Assembly (NCBI RefSeq): GCF_001544075.1
Contig: NZ_BCNT01000005.1
Location: 1 to 64,000, forward strand
Source of the DNA: Comamonas terrae
Lineage (GTDB): Bacteria; Pseudomonadota; Gammaproteobacteria; Burkholderiales; Burkholderiaceae_C
DNA length: 64,000 bases
Direction: 5' to 3'
Below, piece by piece: positions 9,152-19,018 of the stretch. The notes beneath the pieces are model-generated. The model saw only the letters and a program-made list of their open reading frames with translations. It did no database searches and had not been told where the DNA came from. Each line of letters starts with the position of its first letter. Position 1 is the stretch's first letter. The translations under genes and the position numbers were made by a program.

Positions 9152-9970
9152 TCAGTTGCCGTGGGTTTCGATGCCGCTGTCCTGCGCCTGGCTCAGGCGC
9201 TGGGCCAGGCGCAGGCGTTCGCGCGAATTCGTCAGGTGGATGCGCATGGCCGCGCGTGCGGAGTCCGCGTCCTGGCGCTCGATGGCCGCATAGATTTCCT
9301 CGTGCTCGCGGTTGACGCGGCGCAGGTAGTCAGGGTCGCGCGCCGGGGTATGGATGGACGTGATGCGGTTGCGGGGAATCAGCAGCGAGCCGAAATGCTG
9401 CAGTATTTCCTGGAAGTAGCGGTTGCCCGTGGCCTGGGCAATGCTCAGGTGAAAGGCCAGATCGGGCGTGACCGTGTCGCCGCCGTTGCCGGAGTTGTGC
9501 TCGAAGGCCTGCAGCGCCTCCCCCATGGCGCGCAGGTGGGCGGCCAGGCGCCGCTGCGCGGCCAGGCCGGCGGCTTCGGTCTCCAGGCTGATGCGCAGCT
9601 CCAGCACGGCCAGCACGTCCACGGATTCGCTGAGTTCGTGGGCGCTGAGCACCGGGCTGGCGCTCTGGCGCGCCGGCAGCACGAAAGTGCCAATGCCATG
9701 GCGGGTCTCCACCAGTTCGGCGGCCTGCAGCTTGGAGATGGCCTCGCGCACCACGGTGCGGCTGACCTCGTAGGTGCGCACCAGCTCGGACTCGGTGGGC
9801 AGCTTTTCGCCTTCCTGCAACAGGCCCTGGCGAATCTTGTTCTCGAATTCCTCATAGAGCAGATTGCCCAGGTTGCGGCTGCCCCGCGCCGCTTTTTTGC
9901 GCAAGGCTTCTCCGTGGGCCGGCAAAAAAACGGGGTGGGGCTCGGGTAATTCCGGGGTGGGGCTGCTCAT
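9152..9970 (-). CDS. GntR-family (FadR subfamily) transcriptional regulator of the uronate/aldarate locus
   Basis: A 272-residue regulator. The N-terminal winged helix-turn-helix (about residues 35-100) includes the stretch LPTESELVRTYEVSRTVVRE. It is followed by an all-helical FCD ligand-binding domain with conserved His and Asp residues (DLAFHLSI, HEEIYAAI). The Met at 9970 is the first in-frame ATG that keeps the DNA-binding domain. It is transcribed divergently from udh across 61 bp that hold a near-perfect FadR-type dyad, which suggests autoregulation and control of both arms. By analogy with ExuR/UxuR-type regulators the effector is probably a uronate or aldarate. Confidence 0.9.
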   Translation of the reverse strand: MSSPTPELPEPHPVFLPAHGEALRKKAARGSRNLGNLLYEEFENKIRQGLLQEGEKLPTESELVRTYEVSRTVVREAISKLQAAELVETRHGIGTFVLPARQSASPVLSAHELSESVDVLAVLELRISLETEAAGLAAQRRLAAHLRAMGEALQAFEHNSGNGGDTVTPDLAFHLSIAQATGNRYFQEILQHFGSLLIPRNRITSIHTPARDPDYLRRVNREHEEIYAAIERQDADSARAAMRIHLTNSRERLRLAQRLSQAQDSGIETHGN

Positions 9971-9992
9971 GTGCTGATGATAATCGGTCTGC

Positions 9993-10005
9993 GTTGTATG
10001 ACAAC
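9993..10005. promoter_or_regulatory. Putative GntR operator in the gntR-udh divergent promoter
   Basis: GTTGT-ATG-ACAAC is a perfect 5-bp inverted repeat matching the FadR-subfamily consensus TNGT-N3-ACNA. It lies between the start codons of gntR (9970, minus) and udh (10032, plus), so one bound dimer could repress both. Confidence 0.6.
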
Positions 10006-10031
10006 ATATCACTAACCATGGCGCATTTCCT

Positions 10032-10838
10032 ATGAATCCGTCCTCGAAATTCCATCGACTGTTGCTGACCGGTGCCGCTGGCGGCCTGGGAAAAGTGCTG
10101 CGCGAGCGCCTGCAGCCTTTTGCCGAAGTGCTGCGGCTGTCGGACATTGCGGGCATGGAGCCGGCGCGCGATGCCGCGCAGGAAGTGGTGCCCTGCGATC
10201 TGGCGGACAAGGCGGCCGTCGATGCGCTGGTCCGGGGCTGCGATGCCATCGTGCACATGGGCGGGGTCTCGGTGGAGCGGCCCTTCGAGGAAGTGCTGGA
10301 GGCCAATATTAAGGGCATCTTCCACATCTACGAGGGGGCACGCCGCCACGGCGTCCAGCGCGTGGTGTTTGCCAGCTCCAACCATGTGATCGGCTTCTAC
10401 AGGCAGGGTGAAACACTGGATGCCTCGGCGCGGCGCCGGCCCGACGGCTACTACGGCCTGTCCAAGTCCTTCGGCGAGGACATGGCCTCGTTCTACTTCG
10501 ACCGCTACGGCATAGAGACCGTGAGCATCCGCATCGGCTCGTCCTTTCCCGAGCCCAGGGACCGCCGCATGATGAGCACCTGGCTCAGCTATGACGATCT
10601 GGTGCAGCTGATCACCAAGGCCCTGTTCACGCCCGGCGTCGGCCATACCGTGGTCTACGGTGCCTCGGCCAACCGCGACGTCTGGTGGGACAACCGCGAA
10701 GCCGCGCACCTGGGCTATGTGCCCAAGGACAGCTCCGAACCCTGGCGTGCCAGGGTGGAAGCGCAGCCCGCGCCCGCGGCCAGCGACCCGGTGGCCGTCT
10801 ACCAGGGCGGCGCTTTCACGGCGCAGGGGCCGTTCTGA
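10032..10838 (+). CDS. udh: Uronate dehydrogenase (NAD-dependent)
   Basis: A 268-residue extended short-chain dehydrogenase. It has the Rossmann motif TGAAGGLG at 13-20, Ser115/116 in ASSNH and the catalytic pair Tyr141/Lys145 in YGLSK. Length, the DVWWDNR segment and the neighbours match bacterial uronate dehydrogenase (EC 1.1.1.203), which oxidises D-galacturonate and D-glucuronate to their aldarolactones. The lactonase gene follows, separated by a repeat element. It is the first gene of the rightward arm and probably repressed by the divergent GntR protein. Confidence 0.92.
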   Translation: MNPSSKFHRLLLTGAAGGLGKVLRERLQPFAEVLRLSDIAGMEPARDAAQEVVPCDLADKAAVDALVRGCDAIVHMGGVSVERPFEEVLEANIKGIFHIYEGARRHGVQRVVFASSNHVIGFYRQGETLDASARRRPDGYYGLSKSFGEDMASFYFDRYGIETVSIRIGSSFPEPRDRRMMSTWLSYDDLVQLITKALFTPGVGHTVVYGASANRDVWWDNREAAHLGYVPKDSSEPWRARVEAQPAPAASDPVAVYQGGAFTAQGPF

Positions 10839-10975
10839 AATGAAGCACCCCCTGAGTCGCTTCGCGCCTTCCCCCTCTCTCTACGCGCTGCGCGCTATGG
10901 GAGGAGGACGACACCTTCGGTGCGGGGCGGCCCTTCCTCGGTGTCCGCTGATGGAGCGCACCAGTTTCATGCGCT
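10839..10975 (+). repeat. Post-stop GC-rich repeat, copy B
   Basis: Begins one base after the udh TGA. It carries CCCCCTGAGTCGCTTCGCG, TTCCCCCTCTCT, GACGACACC, GGTGCGGGGCGGCCCTTCCT and then CGGTGTCCGCTGATGG and CCAGTTTCATG. The last two segments recur in copy C. Confidence 0.75.
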
Positions 10976-11008
10976 GTGCGTGGCACGGTACAGAGTGGAG
11001 TGACTGAA

Positions 11009-11959
11009 ATGGTGAGTGCTGAACTGGTTGTCGATGCCCGCTGCGCCACCGGCGAAAGCCCCGTCTGGCGCGCTGCGGAGCAGGCGCTTTACTGGGCCGA
11101 TATACCGCGCGGCATCCTGCACCGCTGGCAGGCCGCGCAGCCGCAAAAGACCCAATGGCAGGCGCCCCAGATGCTGGCCTGCCTGGCGGCCTGGGATGGC
11201 GCGCCGGGCCACTGGATCGCGGGCCTGGAAGATGGCCTGTACCTTCTGTCGCACGGGCTGGGCAGCGAGGGCGGAGCGCTGGATGCGCAGCGGCTGGCGC
11301 CTGTGCGGCATGCCATGCCGGGCATGCGCTTCAACGACGGGCGCTGCGACCGGCAGGGCCGCTTTCTCGCGGGCACCATGCTGCAGGACATGGGTGCAGC
11401 GCAGGCCGTGGGCAGGGTCTACCGGTTCGGTGCTCGGGAGCAGGCGGCCGGTGCCTGCACGGATCTGGACCTGGGTCCGCTCATCGTGCCCAACGGCATG
11501 GCCTTCAGCCCCGACGGGCGGACCATGTACCTGTCGGACTCGCACCCGCAGGTGCAGGCCGTCTGGGCCTTCGATTACGACGTGGACAGCGGCACGCCGT
11601 CGAACCGCCGGCTGTTCGTGGACATGCAGCCGCTGCCCGGACGCCCGGATGGCGCGGCTGTGGACAGCGATGGCTGCTACTGGATCTGCGGCAACGATGC
11701 GGGGCTGGTGCACCGCTTCACGCCCGACGGGCGGCTGGACCGCTCGCTGGCCGTGCCGGTCAAGAAGCCCGCCATGTGCGCCTTCGGCGGCTCCGACCTC
11801 GACGTGCTGTACGTCACATCGATTCGTCCTGATCACATCGATCTGTCCGATCAGCCGCTGGCCGGCGGCGTGTTTGCGCTGCGGCCGGGCGTCCAGGGCT
11901 TGCCGGAACCTGCGTTCCGGCCCCGGGCCGCCCTCCATGGGAAGTCCCGAGAGTCTTGA
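11009..11959 (+). CDS. SMP-30/gluconolactonase-family lactonase, probable aldarolactonase
   Basis: A 316-residue six-bladed beta-propeller of the SMP-30/gluconolactonase/LRE family. Conserved metal and substrate features are GESPVW near the N-terminus, [13 protein letters not shown] in the middle, [11 protein letters not shown] and the late [14 protein letters not shown] segments. The ATG at 11009 follows GTGGAG at a good distance. Such lactonases open aldonolactones or, in uronate pathways (UxuL type), glucaro- and galactaro-1,5-lactones. Position right after udh makes the udh product the likely substrate. No galactarolactone isomerase of the Gli type is seen here. Confidence 0.88.
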   Translation: MVSAELVVDARCATGESPVWRAAEQALYWADIPRGILHRWQAAQPQKTQWQAPQMLACLAAWDGAPGHWIAGLEDGLYLLSHGLGSEGGALDAQRLAPVRHAMPGMRFNDGRCDRQGRFLAGTMLQDMGAAQAVGRVYRFGAREQAAGACTDLDLGPLIVPNGMAFSPDGRTMYLSDSHPQVQAVWAFDYDVDSGTPSNRRLFVDMQPLPGRPDGAAVDSDGCYWICGNDAGLVHRFTPDGRLDRSLAVPVKKPAMCAFGGSDLDVLYVTSIRPDHIDLSDQPLAGGVFALRPGVQGLPEPAFRPRAALHGKSRES

Positions 11960-12038
11960 TCTCGCTTTAAAAGGGCGGCCTGGGCAATGCAGCGAGGCCT
12001 GCCGATTCGGATCCACACACGGAGAAAGAGGTAGACAA

Positions 12039-13004
12039 ATGCGTTGCAGAAAAATATGGGCAGCCGTTGCGGCCAGCCTGGTATCCCTGACGGCGGCGGC
12101 CACCGAGTTCCGCTCTTCCGACATCCACCCCGACGACTACCCCACGGTCACGGCCGTGCGCTTCATGGGCGAGCGCCTCAAGCAGCTGTCCGGCGGCAAG
12201 CACACGATCAAGGTCTTTCCCAGCGGCGCGCTGGGCGGCGAAAAGGAAACCATAGAGCAGGCCAAGATCGGCGCGCTGCAGATGGTGCGCGTCAATGTCG
12301 GTGCCATGAACAATGTCTGCCCCGAGACCATCGTGCCCACCATGCCCTTCCTGTTCCGTTCGGTGGACCACCTGCACAAGGTGCTGGACGGCCCGATCGG
12401 CGCGGACATCCTGAAGGCCTGCGAGAAGCAGGGCTTCGTCGGCCTGGCGTTCTACGACAGCGGCGCGCGCTCCATGTTCACGGCCAAGCGCGCGGTGCGC
12501 AGCTTTGCGGACATGAAGGGCATGAAGGTGCGCGTGCAGCAGTCCGACCTGTGGGTGAGCATGCTGGAGGCCATGGGCGCCAACGCCACGCCCATGCCCA
12601 TGGGCGAGGTGTACACGGGCCTGAAGACCGGCCTGATCGACGCGGCCGAGAACAACTACCCGACCTATGAAAGCGCGCGCGCCTTCGAGGTGGCCAAGTA
12701 CTTCACCAAGACCGAGCATTCGATGGCGCCCGAGATCCTGCTGTTCTCCAAGCGCGCCTGGGACAGGCTCTCCGCCGAGGAACAGGGCTGGATCCGCCAG
12801 GCCGCCAAGGAATCCGTGCCCTATATGCGCAAGCAGTGGGCCGATCGCGAGGCCCGTTCGCTGGCCATCGTCAAGGCCGGCGGTGCCGAGATCATCGAGA
12901 TCGACAAGGCGCCCTTCCAGGCCGCGATGAAGCCGGTGTACGACAAGTTCATCACCGACGCCCAGCTCAAGAGCCTGGTCAAGCGGGTGCAGGAAGTCCA
13001 GTAA
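12039..13004 (+). CDS. TRAP transporter periplasmic substrate-binding protein (DctP family)
   Basis: A 321-residue receptor with a signal peptide of about 21 residues ending in TAAA. The DctP-type fold follows, with the stretch [16 protein letters not shown], the RVQQSDLW region that usually carries the carboxylate-clamping Arg, and GLIDAAENN. It binds an organic acid in the periplasm and hands it to the DctQM permease encoded next. A GGAGAAAGAGG ribosome site precedes the ATG. By context the ligand is a hexuronate or aldarate. Confidence 0.93.
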   Translation: MRCRKIWAAVAASLVSLTAAATEFRSSDIHPDDYPTVTAVRFMGERLKQLSGGKHTIKVFPSGALGGEKETIEQAKIGALQMVRVNVGAMNNVCPETIVPTMPFLFRSVDHLHKVLDGPIGADILKACEKQGFVGLAFYDSGARSMFTAKRAVRSFADMKGMKVRVQQSDLWVSMLEAMGANATPMPMGEVYTGLKTGLIDAAENNYPTYESARAFEVAKYFTKTEHSMAPEILLFSKRAWDRLSAEEQGWIRQAAKESVPYMRKQWADREARSLAIVKAGGAEIIEIDKAPFQAAMKPVYDKFITDAQLKSLVKRVQEVQ

Positions 13005-13040
13005 CGGCGGCTGCGGGCGGCCCCTGCGGAGCCGCTTGCA

Positions 13041-13098
13041 TATCAAAAACAATAGCTGCTTGCGCCGATGAACAAAGCGCTTGCGGCCTGTCGAATCC
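13041..13098 (+). repeat. AGCTGC-type dispersed element, copy 2
   Basis: Intergenic element between the TRAP receptor and small permease genes. It reads TATCAAAAACAATAGCTGCT, TGCGCCGATGAACAAAGCGC and TTGCGGCCTG, a bent palindrome of the same family as copy 1 (shared core AATAGCTGC). It ends only a few bases before the DctQ start codon, so it could shape the leader of that gene. Confidence 0.6.
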
Positions 13099-13104
13099 AA
13101 GAAC

Positions 13105-13587
13105 ATGTACACCAAGATCTGCGGCGTGCTGGCGCGCCTGTGCATGTGGCTGGGCGTCCTGGGCCTGATCGCGGTCATCGCCGCGGTCAGCTGGCAGGTG
13201 TTCGGCCGCTACGTGCTCAACGACACACCGACCTGGGCCGAAAGCCTGGCCCTGCTGCTGGTGCTGTACGTCACCATGTTCGGCGTCGCCGTGGGCGTGC
13301 GCGATTCGGGCCATATCGGCCTGGAGTCCTTTCTGGTGCTGGCGCCGGACTGGCTGCGCCTGAAGATGGAGTTCCTGATCCACGGCCTGATCCTGCTGTT
13401 CGGCGCGGCCATGGCCTGGAGCTGCATCTCGCTGGCCGAATCCGTCTGGGATTACCGCCTGCCCACGCTGGGCATCTCCGAAGGGTGGAAGTACGTGCCG
13501 GCCTCCATCTGCGGGGTGCTGATCGTGCTCTTTTCGATCGAACATCTCATCGCACTCGCGCACGGCCGCGAGGTACAAGCCAATTAA
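13105..13587 (+). CDS. TRAP transporter small permease (DctQ family)
   Basis: A 160-residue membrane protein with four hydrophobic helices (starting near residues 8, 45, 88 and 130), the normal size and layout of DctQ subunits. The WQVFGRYVLN motif after helix 1 is characteristic. I use the ATG at 13105 instead of an upstream TTG that lies inside the repeat element. It pairs with the large permease, whose ATG is 8 bp after this stop, and with the DctP receptor upstream. Confidence 0.92.
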   Translation: MYTKICGVLARLCMWLGVLGLIAVIAAVSWQVFGRYVLNDTPTWAESLALLLVLYVTMFGVAVGVRDSGHIGLESFLVLAPDWLRLKMEFLIHGLILLFGAAMAWSCISLAESVWDYRLPTLGISEGWKYVPASICGVLIVLFSIEHLIALAHGREVQAN

Positions 13588-13595
13588 GAGGCGCC

Positions 13596-14891
13596 ATGAC
13601 GATTCCATTGCTGATTCTGTGCGTGAGCTTCGCACTGCTGCTGCTGCTCGGGGTGCCCGTGGCCTTCTCCATCGGCTTGTCCGCCCTGGCCACCTTGCTG
13701 TATGAGGGCCTGCCGCTGGAGGTGGGCTTCCAGCAGATGACCTCGGGCATGAGCATCTTCTCCTTCCTGGCCATTCCGTTCTTCATCTTTGCCGGCGAAC
13801 TCATGCTGTATGGCGGCATCGCCGACCGCATCGTCAACTTCGCGCGCGCCCTGATCGGCCACGTGCGCGGCGGCCTGGGCATGTCCAACGTCGTGGCCTG
13901 CACGCTGTTCGGCGGCGTCTCGGGCTCGCCCGTGGCCGATGTGTCCGCCATGGGCGCCGTGATGATCCCGATGATGAAGAAGGAGGGCTACCACGCCGAC
14001 TACGCGGTCAACGTGACCACGCATGCGGCCCTGGTCGGTGCGCTGATGCCCACCAGCCACAACCTCATCATCTACGCGCTGGCCGCGGGCGGAAAGGTCT
14101 CGATCGCCGCGCTGATCCTCGCAGCCCTGCTGCCGGCCCTGGTGCTCACGGTGGCCAACCTGGTGGCGGCCTATCTGGTGGCCGTGCGCCGCGGCTATCC
14201 CGCGGGCTCGTTCCCGGGCTGGAGCATCGTGGCGCGCAGCTTTGCCTCGGCGCTGCCGGGCCTGATGGTCGTGGTGCTGATCCTGGGCGGCATTCTGTCG
14301 GGCATTTTCACGGCCACCGAGTCGGCCGCCGTGGCCGTGCTGTACGCGCTGGCGCTGACCCTCTTCCTGTACCGCACACTGACGAAGGAGGCCTTCATCA
14401 AGGCCGCCTCCAAGGCCGTGCGCACCACGGGCATCATCCTGCTGCTGATCGGCATCTCCAGCACCTTCGGCTATCTGATCAGCCTGTACGGCGTGGCCGA
14501 GCTCACCGGCCAGATGCTGGCCCAGGTCACCAGCAAGCCCTGGGTGATCTTCCTGCTGATCAACATCATCCTGTTCGTGCTGGGCACCTTCCTGGACATG
14601 GCGGCCACCATCCTGCTGTGCACGCCCATCTTCCTGCCCATCGCCCAGCACTACGGCATGAGCTCGGTGCAGTTCGGCATCGTGATGCTGATCAACTGCG
14701 CGCTGGGCCTGAACACGCCGCCCGTGGGCACGACCCAGTTCGTGGGCTGCGCCATCGGCGGCGTCTCGGTGGGCACGGTGATGCGCACCATCTGGCCGTT
14801 CTACGGCGCGCTGATCTTCGCGCTGGCCGTGGTCACCTTCGTGCCGGCGTTCTCCACCTGGCTGCCCGGCATGTTCATGAAGGTCAGCTGA
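13596..14891 (+). CDS. TRAP transporter large permease (DctM family)
   Basis: A 431-residue, twelve-or-more-helix sodium-coupled permease. DctM landmarks are GVPVAFSIG, IPFFIFAGELM, the glycine-rich GGVSGSPVADVSAMG loop and the late ALGLNTPPVGT stretch, which repeat in inverted topology. It imports the acid delivered by the DctP receptor. Close spacing to DctQ and to the enolase gene (22 bp) indicates one operon. It sits in the middle of the uronate/aldarate genes, so it is a probable uptake system for one of these acids. Confidence 0.95.
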   Translation: MTIPLLILCVSFALLLLLGVPVAFSIGLSALATLLYEGLPLEVGFQQMTSGMSIFSFLAIPFFIFAGELMLYGGIADRIVNFARALIGHVRGGLGMSNVVACTLFGGVSGSPVADVSAMGAVMIPMMKKEGYHADYAVNVTTHAALVGALMPTSHNLIIYALAAGGKVSIAALILAALLPALVLTVANLVAAYLVAVRRGYPAGSFPGWSIVARSFASALPGLMVVVLILGGILSGIFTATESAAVAVLYALALTLFLYRTLTKEAFIKAASKAVRTTGIILLLIGISSTFGYLISLYGVAELTGQMLAQVTSKPWVIFLLINIILFVLGTFLDMAATILLCTPIFLPIAQHYGMSSVQFGIVMLINCALGLNTPPVGTTQFVGCAIGGVSVGTVMRTIWPFYGALIFALAVVTFVPAFSTWLPGMFMKVS

Positions 14892-14913
14892 GCTTGCGCC
14901 ACACCGATTGCCC

Positions 14914-16209
14914 ATGAGTACCTCGCACGCCATACGCCACATCCGCGTCACGCCCATCGCCTTCCGCGATCCGCCGCTGCTCAATGCCGCCGGCATCCAC
15001 GAGCCCTGGGCATTGCGCTCCATCATCGAGATCGAAACCGCCTCGGGCCTGGTCGGCATCAACGAAAGCTACGGCGACCAGCCCATGCTCGATGCACTGG
15101 CCAAGGCCGCGCCGGCCCTGGTGGGCCTGTCGCCCTGGGCGCTCAACGAGATGGAAAGCCGCGTCGCGGCCCTGGTGGCGCCCCCCAAGCTGACGGCCTC
15201 GGAGTTCCTGGGCCAGCAGGTGTCGCTGGCGCCGGGCACCCACGTGTCCAAGACCGTGGCCAAGGTGGTCAGCGCCTTCGAGGTCGCCATGCTCGACCTG
15301 CAGGGCCAGCTCGCGCAGGCGCCGGTGGTCGACCTGCTGGGCGGCGCGGCGCGCGACAGCGTGCCGTTCTCGGCCTACCTGTTCTACAAGTACTCCGAGC
15401 ACATCGACCAACCCTATGCGCCCGACGCCTGGGGCGAGGCCCTGGAGCCGCAGCAACTGGTGGCCCAGGCGCGGCGCATGATCGACCGGTATGGCTTCCA
15501 GAGCATCAAGCTCAAGGCCGGCGCGCTGCCGCCCGAGCAGGAGGCCACGGGCATCCTGGCGCTGGCCGAGGCCTTCCCGGGCACGCCGCTGCGCATAGAT
15601 CCCAACGGCAACTGGACGGTGGCGACCAGCCTGAAGATCGTGCAGCAGCTGCGCGGCGTGCTCGAATACTACGAAGACCCGGCGCCGGGGCTGGAAGGAA
15701 TGGCCGCCGTGGCACGAGAGTGCGACGTGCCGCTGGCCACCAACATGGTGGTCACCGATTTCGCCGAATTCCGCCGCAATGCCGAGATGGGCTGCCCGGT
15801 GAAGATCGTGCTCAGCGACCACCACTACTGGGGCGGTCTGCGCGCCACGCAGCGCCTGTCCACGCTGTGCCGCACCTTCGACCTGGGCCTGTCCATGCAC
15901 AGCAACTCGCACCTGGGCGTGAGCCTGGTGGCGATGACGCACCTGTGCGCCAGCGTGCCGCTGCTTACCTACGCCTGCGACACCCACTACCCCTGGCAGG
16001 ACGAGGAGGTGATCGAAGGCGGGCGCCTGCGCTTCGAGCAGGGCAGCCTGCGCGTGCCCACGGCGCCGGGCCTGGGCGTGACGCTGGACCGCGAGGCGCT
16101 GGCGCGCCTGCACGACAACTACCTGCGCTGCGGCATCCGCAACCGCGACGACCTGGGGCAGATGCGCAAGTACGACCCGGCCTTCACGGGCCGGCAGCCC
16201 CGTTTCTGA
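14914..16209 (+). CDS. Second glucarate dehydratase-like enolase-superfamily acid-sugar dehydratase
   Basis: A 431-residue enzyme related to GudD but clearly divergent from the copy at 3.4-4.7 kb. It keeps KLK (as IKLKAG), DPNG, YEDP, TNMVVTD and the HSNSH segment, so the full catalytic and Mg ligand set appears present. The substrate loops differ, for example no GGFSG segment. Because a canonical gudD already exists, this paralogue may act on a different acid sugar or be a GudX-like partner. The ATG at 14914 is chosen over a TTG two codons earlier. It is cotranscribed with the TRAP permease. Confidence 0.85.
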   Translation: MSTSHAIRHIRVTPIAFRDPPLLNAAGIHEPWALRSIIEIETASGLVGINESYGDQPMLDALAKAAPALVGLSPWALNEMESRVAALVAPPKLTASEFLGQQVSLAPGTHVSKTVAKVVSAFEVAMLDLQGQLAQAPVVDLLGGAARDSVPFSAYLFYKYSEHIDQPYAPDAWGEALEPQQLVAQARRMIDRYGFQSIKLKAGALPPEQEATGILALAEAFPGTPLRIDPNGNWTVATSLKIVQQLRGVLEYYEDPAPGLEGMAAVARECDVPLATNMVVTDFAEFRRNAEMGCPVKIVLSDHHYWGGLRATQRLSTLCRTFDLGLSMHSNSHLGVSLVAMTHLCASVPLLTYACDTHYPWQDEEVIEGGRLRFEQGSLRVPTAPGLGVTLDREALARLHDNYLRCGIRNRDDLGQMRKYDPAFTGRQPRF

Positions 16210-16261
16210 AGCCCATTCCCAAGCGCGCCAAGACGCTATCACCCCACAGGAGACAACCACC

Positions 16262-17263
16262 ATGCAACGCCGCACGCTGATCCAATGCTCTCTCTCCGCC
16301 GGTGCCCTGCTGCTGGGTGCCGGCTTTGCCGCAGCACCCGCGCTGGCGCAGGGCGGCTGGCCCACGGGCAAGCCCATCACCTACCTGGTGCCGTTCCCGC
16401 CCGGAGGCAACACCGACACGCTGGCGCGCGTGATCGCCCAACCGCTGGGCAAGGCGCTGGGCACGCCGGTAGTCATCGAGAACAAGGGCGGCGCCGGCGG
16501 CAGCGTGGGCTCGGCCCTGGCCGCGCGCGCGCCGGCCGACGGCTACACCATCCTCGGCGGCACCATCAGCTCGCATGCCATCAACGTCAGCCTGTATTCC
16601 AAGCTCGACTACGACCCCGTCAAATCCTTCACGCCGGTGGCCATGCTGGGCTCGGGCCCGCTGGTGCTGGTGGTGCCGGCCGCCAGCCCCTACAAGACGC
16701 TGGCCGACGTGCTGGCCGCGAGCAAGGCCAAGGCGGCGGCCGGAGGCCTGTCCTCGGCCTCGCCCGGCAGCGGCACCTCCAACCACATGGCGCTGGAGCT
16801 GCTGGCCTACCAGACGGGCGTGAAGTTCACCCACGTGCCCTACAAGGGCAGCGGCCCGGCCGTGCAGGACGTGATCGGCGGCCAGGTGGACATGATGTTC
16901 GACACCGCGCTGGTCGTCGGCCCGCACATCCAGTCCGGCAAGCTGCGCCCCATCGCCGTGACCAGCTCCAGGCGCCTGGAGTCGCTGCCCGATGTGCCCA
17001 CCATCGCCGAGGCCGGCGAAAAAGGCTTCGACATGGGTTCGTGGCAGGCCGTGTTCGCGCCGGCCGGCACGCCCAAACCCATCGTCGACCGCCTGCACGC
17101 CGAGATCATGAAGATCGTCGCCACGCCCGAGGTCCAGTCCCGCCTCAAGGCCTTCGGCATGTTGCCCTCGAGCATGACGCCGGCCGAGCTGGCCGATTAC
17201 CAGAAGGCCGAGGTGGCCAAGTGGGCCAAGGTCATCAAGGCGGCCGGCATCAAGGCGGAGTGA
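16262..17263 (+). CDS. Bug/TctC-family periplasmic solute receptor
   Basis: A 333-residue receptor with an export signal ending near ALAQG (about residue 30). Bug motifs VPFPPGGNTD, PADGYTI, HVPYKGSGPA and DVPTIAEAG are visible. It lies between the second enolase and garD and is the third solitary Bug receptor of the island. No TctAB genes are nearby. AGGAGA precedes the start. A ligand among galactarate, glucarate or related acids is suggested by location only. Confidence 0.93.
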   Translation: MQRRTLIQCSLSAGALLLGAGFAAAPALAQGGWPTGKPITYLVPFPPGGNTDTLARVIAQPLGKALGTPVVIENKGGAGGSVGSALAARAPADGYTILGGTISSHAINVSLYSKLDYDPVKSFTPVAMLGSGPLVLVVPAASPYKTLADVLAASKAKAAAGGLSSASPGSGTSNHMALELLAYQTGVKFTHVPYKGSGPAVQDVIGGQVDMMFDTALVVGPHIQSGKLRPIAVTSSRRLESLPDVPTIAEAGEKGFDMGSWQAVFAPAGTPKPIVDRLHAEIMKIVATPEVQSRLKAFGMLPSSMTPAELADYQKAEVAKWAKVIKAAGIKAE

Positions 17264-17392
17264 ATATGAGGCACCGCCTGAGCGGCTGCGCCGCTTCCCC
17301 CTCTCTCTTCGGGAGGGGAACGACACCGTCGGTGCGGGGCGGCCCTTCCTCGGTGTCCGCTGATGGGGTGCGCCAGTTTCATGAACTACGGA
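17264..17392 (+). repeat. Post-stop GC-rich repeat, copy C
   Basis: Starts immediately after the TGA of the Bug gene. It shows CACCGCCTGAGCGGCTGCG, TTCCCCCTCTCTCTTCGGGA (a hairpin), GACACCGTCGGTGCGGGGCG and the CGGTGTCCGCTGATGG and CAGTTTCATG tail shared with copy B. Confidence 0.72.
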
Positions 17393-17431
17393 CGGCGCGA
17401 AGCGCCCATAGAAAACCGAGATGAGATCGCC

Positions 17432-18997
17432 ATGAGTACCCGAACCCCGCTTTCCATCGCCATGCACCCGGCAGACAACGTCGCCATCGTCGCCAACGAC
17501 GGCGGCCTGCCCGCGGGCAGCGTGCTGCCCTCGGGCCTGGTTCTGCGCGACAAGGTGCCGCAGGCGCACAAGGTGGCGCTTGTGGACATTCCCGAAGGCG
17601 GCGCGGTGCGCCGCTACAACGTGGTCATAGGCTATGCGCTGAAAGCCATTGCGGCCGGCAGCTGGGTGCACGAGCGCTTGCTGCAGATGCCCGAGGCGCG
17701 CTCGCTGCAGGGCCTGCCCATCGCTACTGTCAAGCCGCCGGTGCTGGAGCCGCTCAAGGGCTATACCTTCGAGGGCTACCGCAATGCCGACGGCAGCGTG
17801 GGCACGCGCAACATCCTGGCCATCACCACCACGGTGCAGTGCGTGGCCGGCGTGCTCGACTTCGCGGTGCGCCGCATCAAGGCCGAGCTGCTGCCCCGGT
17901 ATCCCAATGTGGACGACGTGGTCGGGCTGGAGCACAGCTACGGCTGCGGCGTGGCCATAGACGCCGTGGGCGCCGAGATACCGCAGCGCACGCTGCGCAA
18001 CATCAGCCGCAACCCTAACTTCGGCGGCGAGGTCATGGTGGTCAGCCTGGGCTGCGAGAAGCTGCAGCCGGAGCGCCTGCTGCCGCCGGGCTCGTTTCCC
18101 ATCGTCGACGAGTGCGAGCCCGAACTGGACGTGGTCTGCCTGCAGGACGAGGCCCATGTGGGTTTCATGTCCATGATCGACTCCATCATGAAGCGTGCAC
18201 AGGCACACCTGGAGCGCCTGAACCGGCGCCGGCGCGAGACTGTGCCCGCCAGCGCGCTGGTGGTGGGCGTGCAGTGCGGCGGCAGCGATGCCTTCAGCGG
18301 CGTCACCGCCAACCCGGCCGTGGGTTTCTGCACCGATTTGCTGGTGCGCGCGGGCGCGACCGTGATGTTCAGCGAGGTGACCGAGGTGCGCGACGGCATC
18401 GACCAGCTCACCGCGCGCGCGTCCAGCCCCGAGGTGGCCCAGGCCATGATCGACGAGATGGCCTGGTACGACGCCTACCTCGACAAGGGCCGCGTGGACC
18501 GCAGCGCCAACACCACGCCGGGCAACAAGAAGGGCGGCCTGTCGAACATCGTCGAGAAGGCCATGGGCTCCATCATCAAGAGCGGCACCGCGCCCATCAC
18601 CGGCGTGCTCTCGCCGGGGCAGAAACTTACCGACCGGGGCATCCACAGCGGCCTGGTCTATGCGGCCACGCCCGCCAGCGACTTCATCTGCGGCACGCTG
18701 CAGCTGGCCGCCGGCATGAACCTGCACGTGTTCACCACGGGGCGTGGCACGCCCTACGGGCTGGCGCAGGTGCCGGTCATCAAGGTGGCCACGCGCAGCG
18801 ACCTCGCGCGGCGCTGGCACGACCTGATGGACGTGAACGCCGGCCGCATCGCCGACGGCGAGGCCTCGATAGAGGACATGGGCTGGGAGATGTTCCGGCT
18901 CATGCTCGACGTGGCCAGCGGCAGGAAGAAGACCTGGGCCGAGCACTGGAAGCTGCACAACGCCCTGGTGCTTTTCAACCCGGCACCCGTGACCTGA
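17432..18997 (+). CDS. garD: Galactarate dehydratase
   Basis: A 521-residue UxaA/GarD-family dehydratase, the size of the E. coli enzyme. The small N-terminal SAF-like domain (residues about 1-95) is followed by the large domain with [10 protein letters not shown] and SLGCEK near the middle, [20 protein letters not shown] and [10 protein letters not shown]. It converts galactarate to 5-dehydro-4-deoxy-D-glucarate, which can feed either GarL just downstream or KdgD in the other arm. The ATG at 17432 gives the family N-terminus; an earlier in-frame start lies in repeat C. Iron is the expected cofactor. Confidence 0.93.
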   Translation: MSTRTPLSIAMHPADNVAIVANDGGLPAGSVLPSGLVLRDKVPQAHKVALVDIPEGGAVRRYNVVIGYALKAIAAGSWVHERLLQMPEARSLQGLPIATVKPPVLEPLKGYTFEGYRNADGSVGTRNILAITTTVQCVAGVLDFAVRRIKAELLPRYPNVDDVVGLEHSYGCGVAIDAVGAEIPQRTLRNISRNPNFGGEVMVVSLGCEKLQPERLLPPGSFPIVDECEPELDVVCLQDEAHVGFMSMIDSIMKRAQAHLERLNRRRRETVPASALVVGVQCGGSDAFSGVTANPAVGFCTDLLVRAGATVMFSEVTEVRDGIDQLTARASSPEVAQAMIDEMAWYDAYLDKGRVDRSANTTPGNKKGGLSNIVEKAMGSIIKSGTAPITGVLSPGQKLTDRGIHSGLVYAATPASDFICGTLQLAAGMNLHVFTTGRGTPYGLAQVPVIKVATRSDLARRWHDLMDVNAGRIADGEASIEDMGWEMFRLMLDVASGRKKTWAEHWKLHNALVLFNPAPVT

Positions 18998-19018
18998 ATT
19001 GAAGACAAGGAGCAAACC

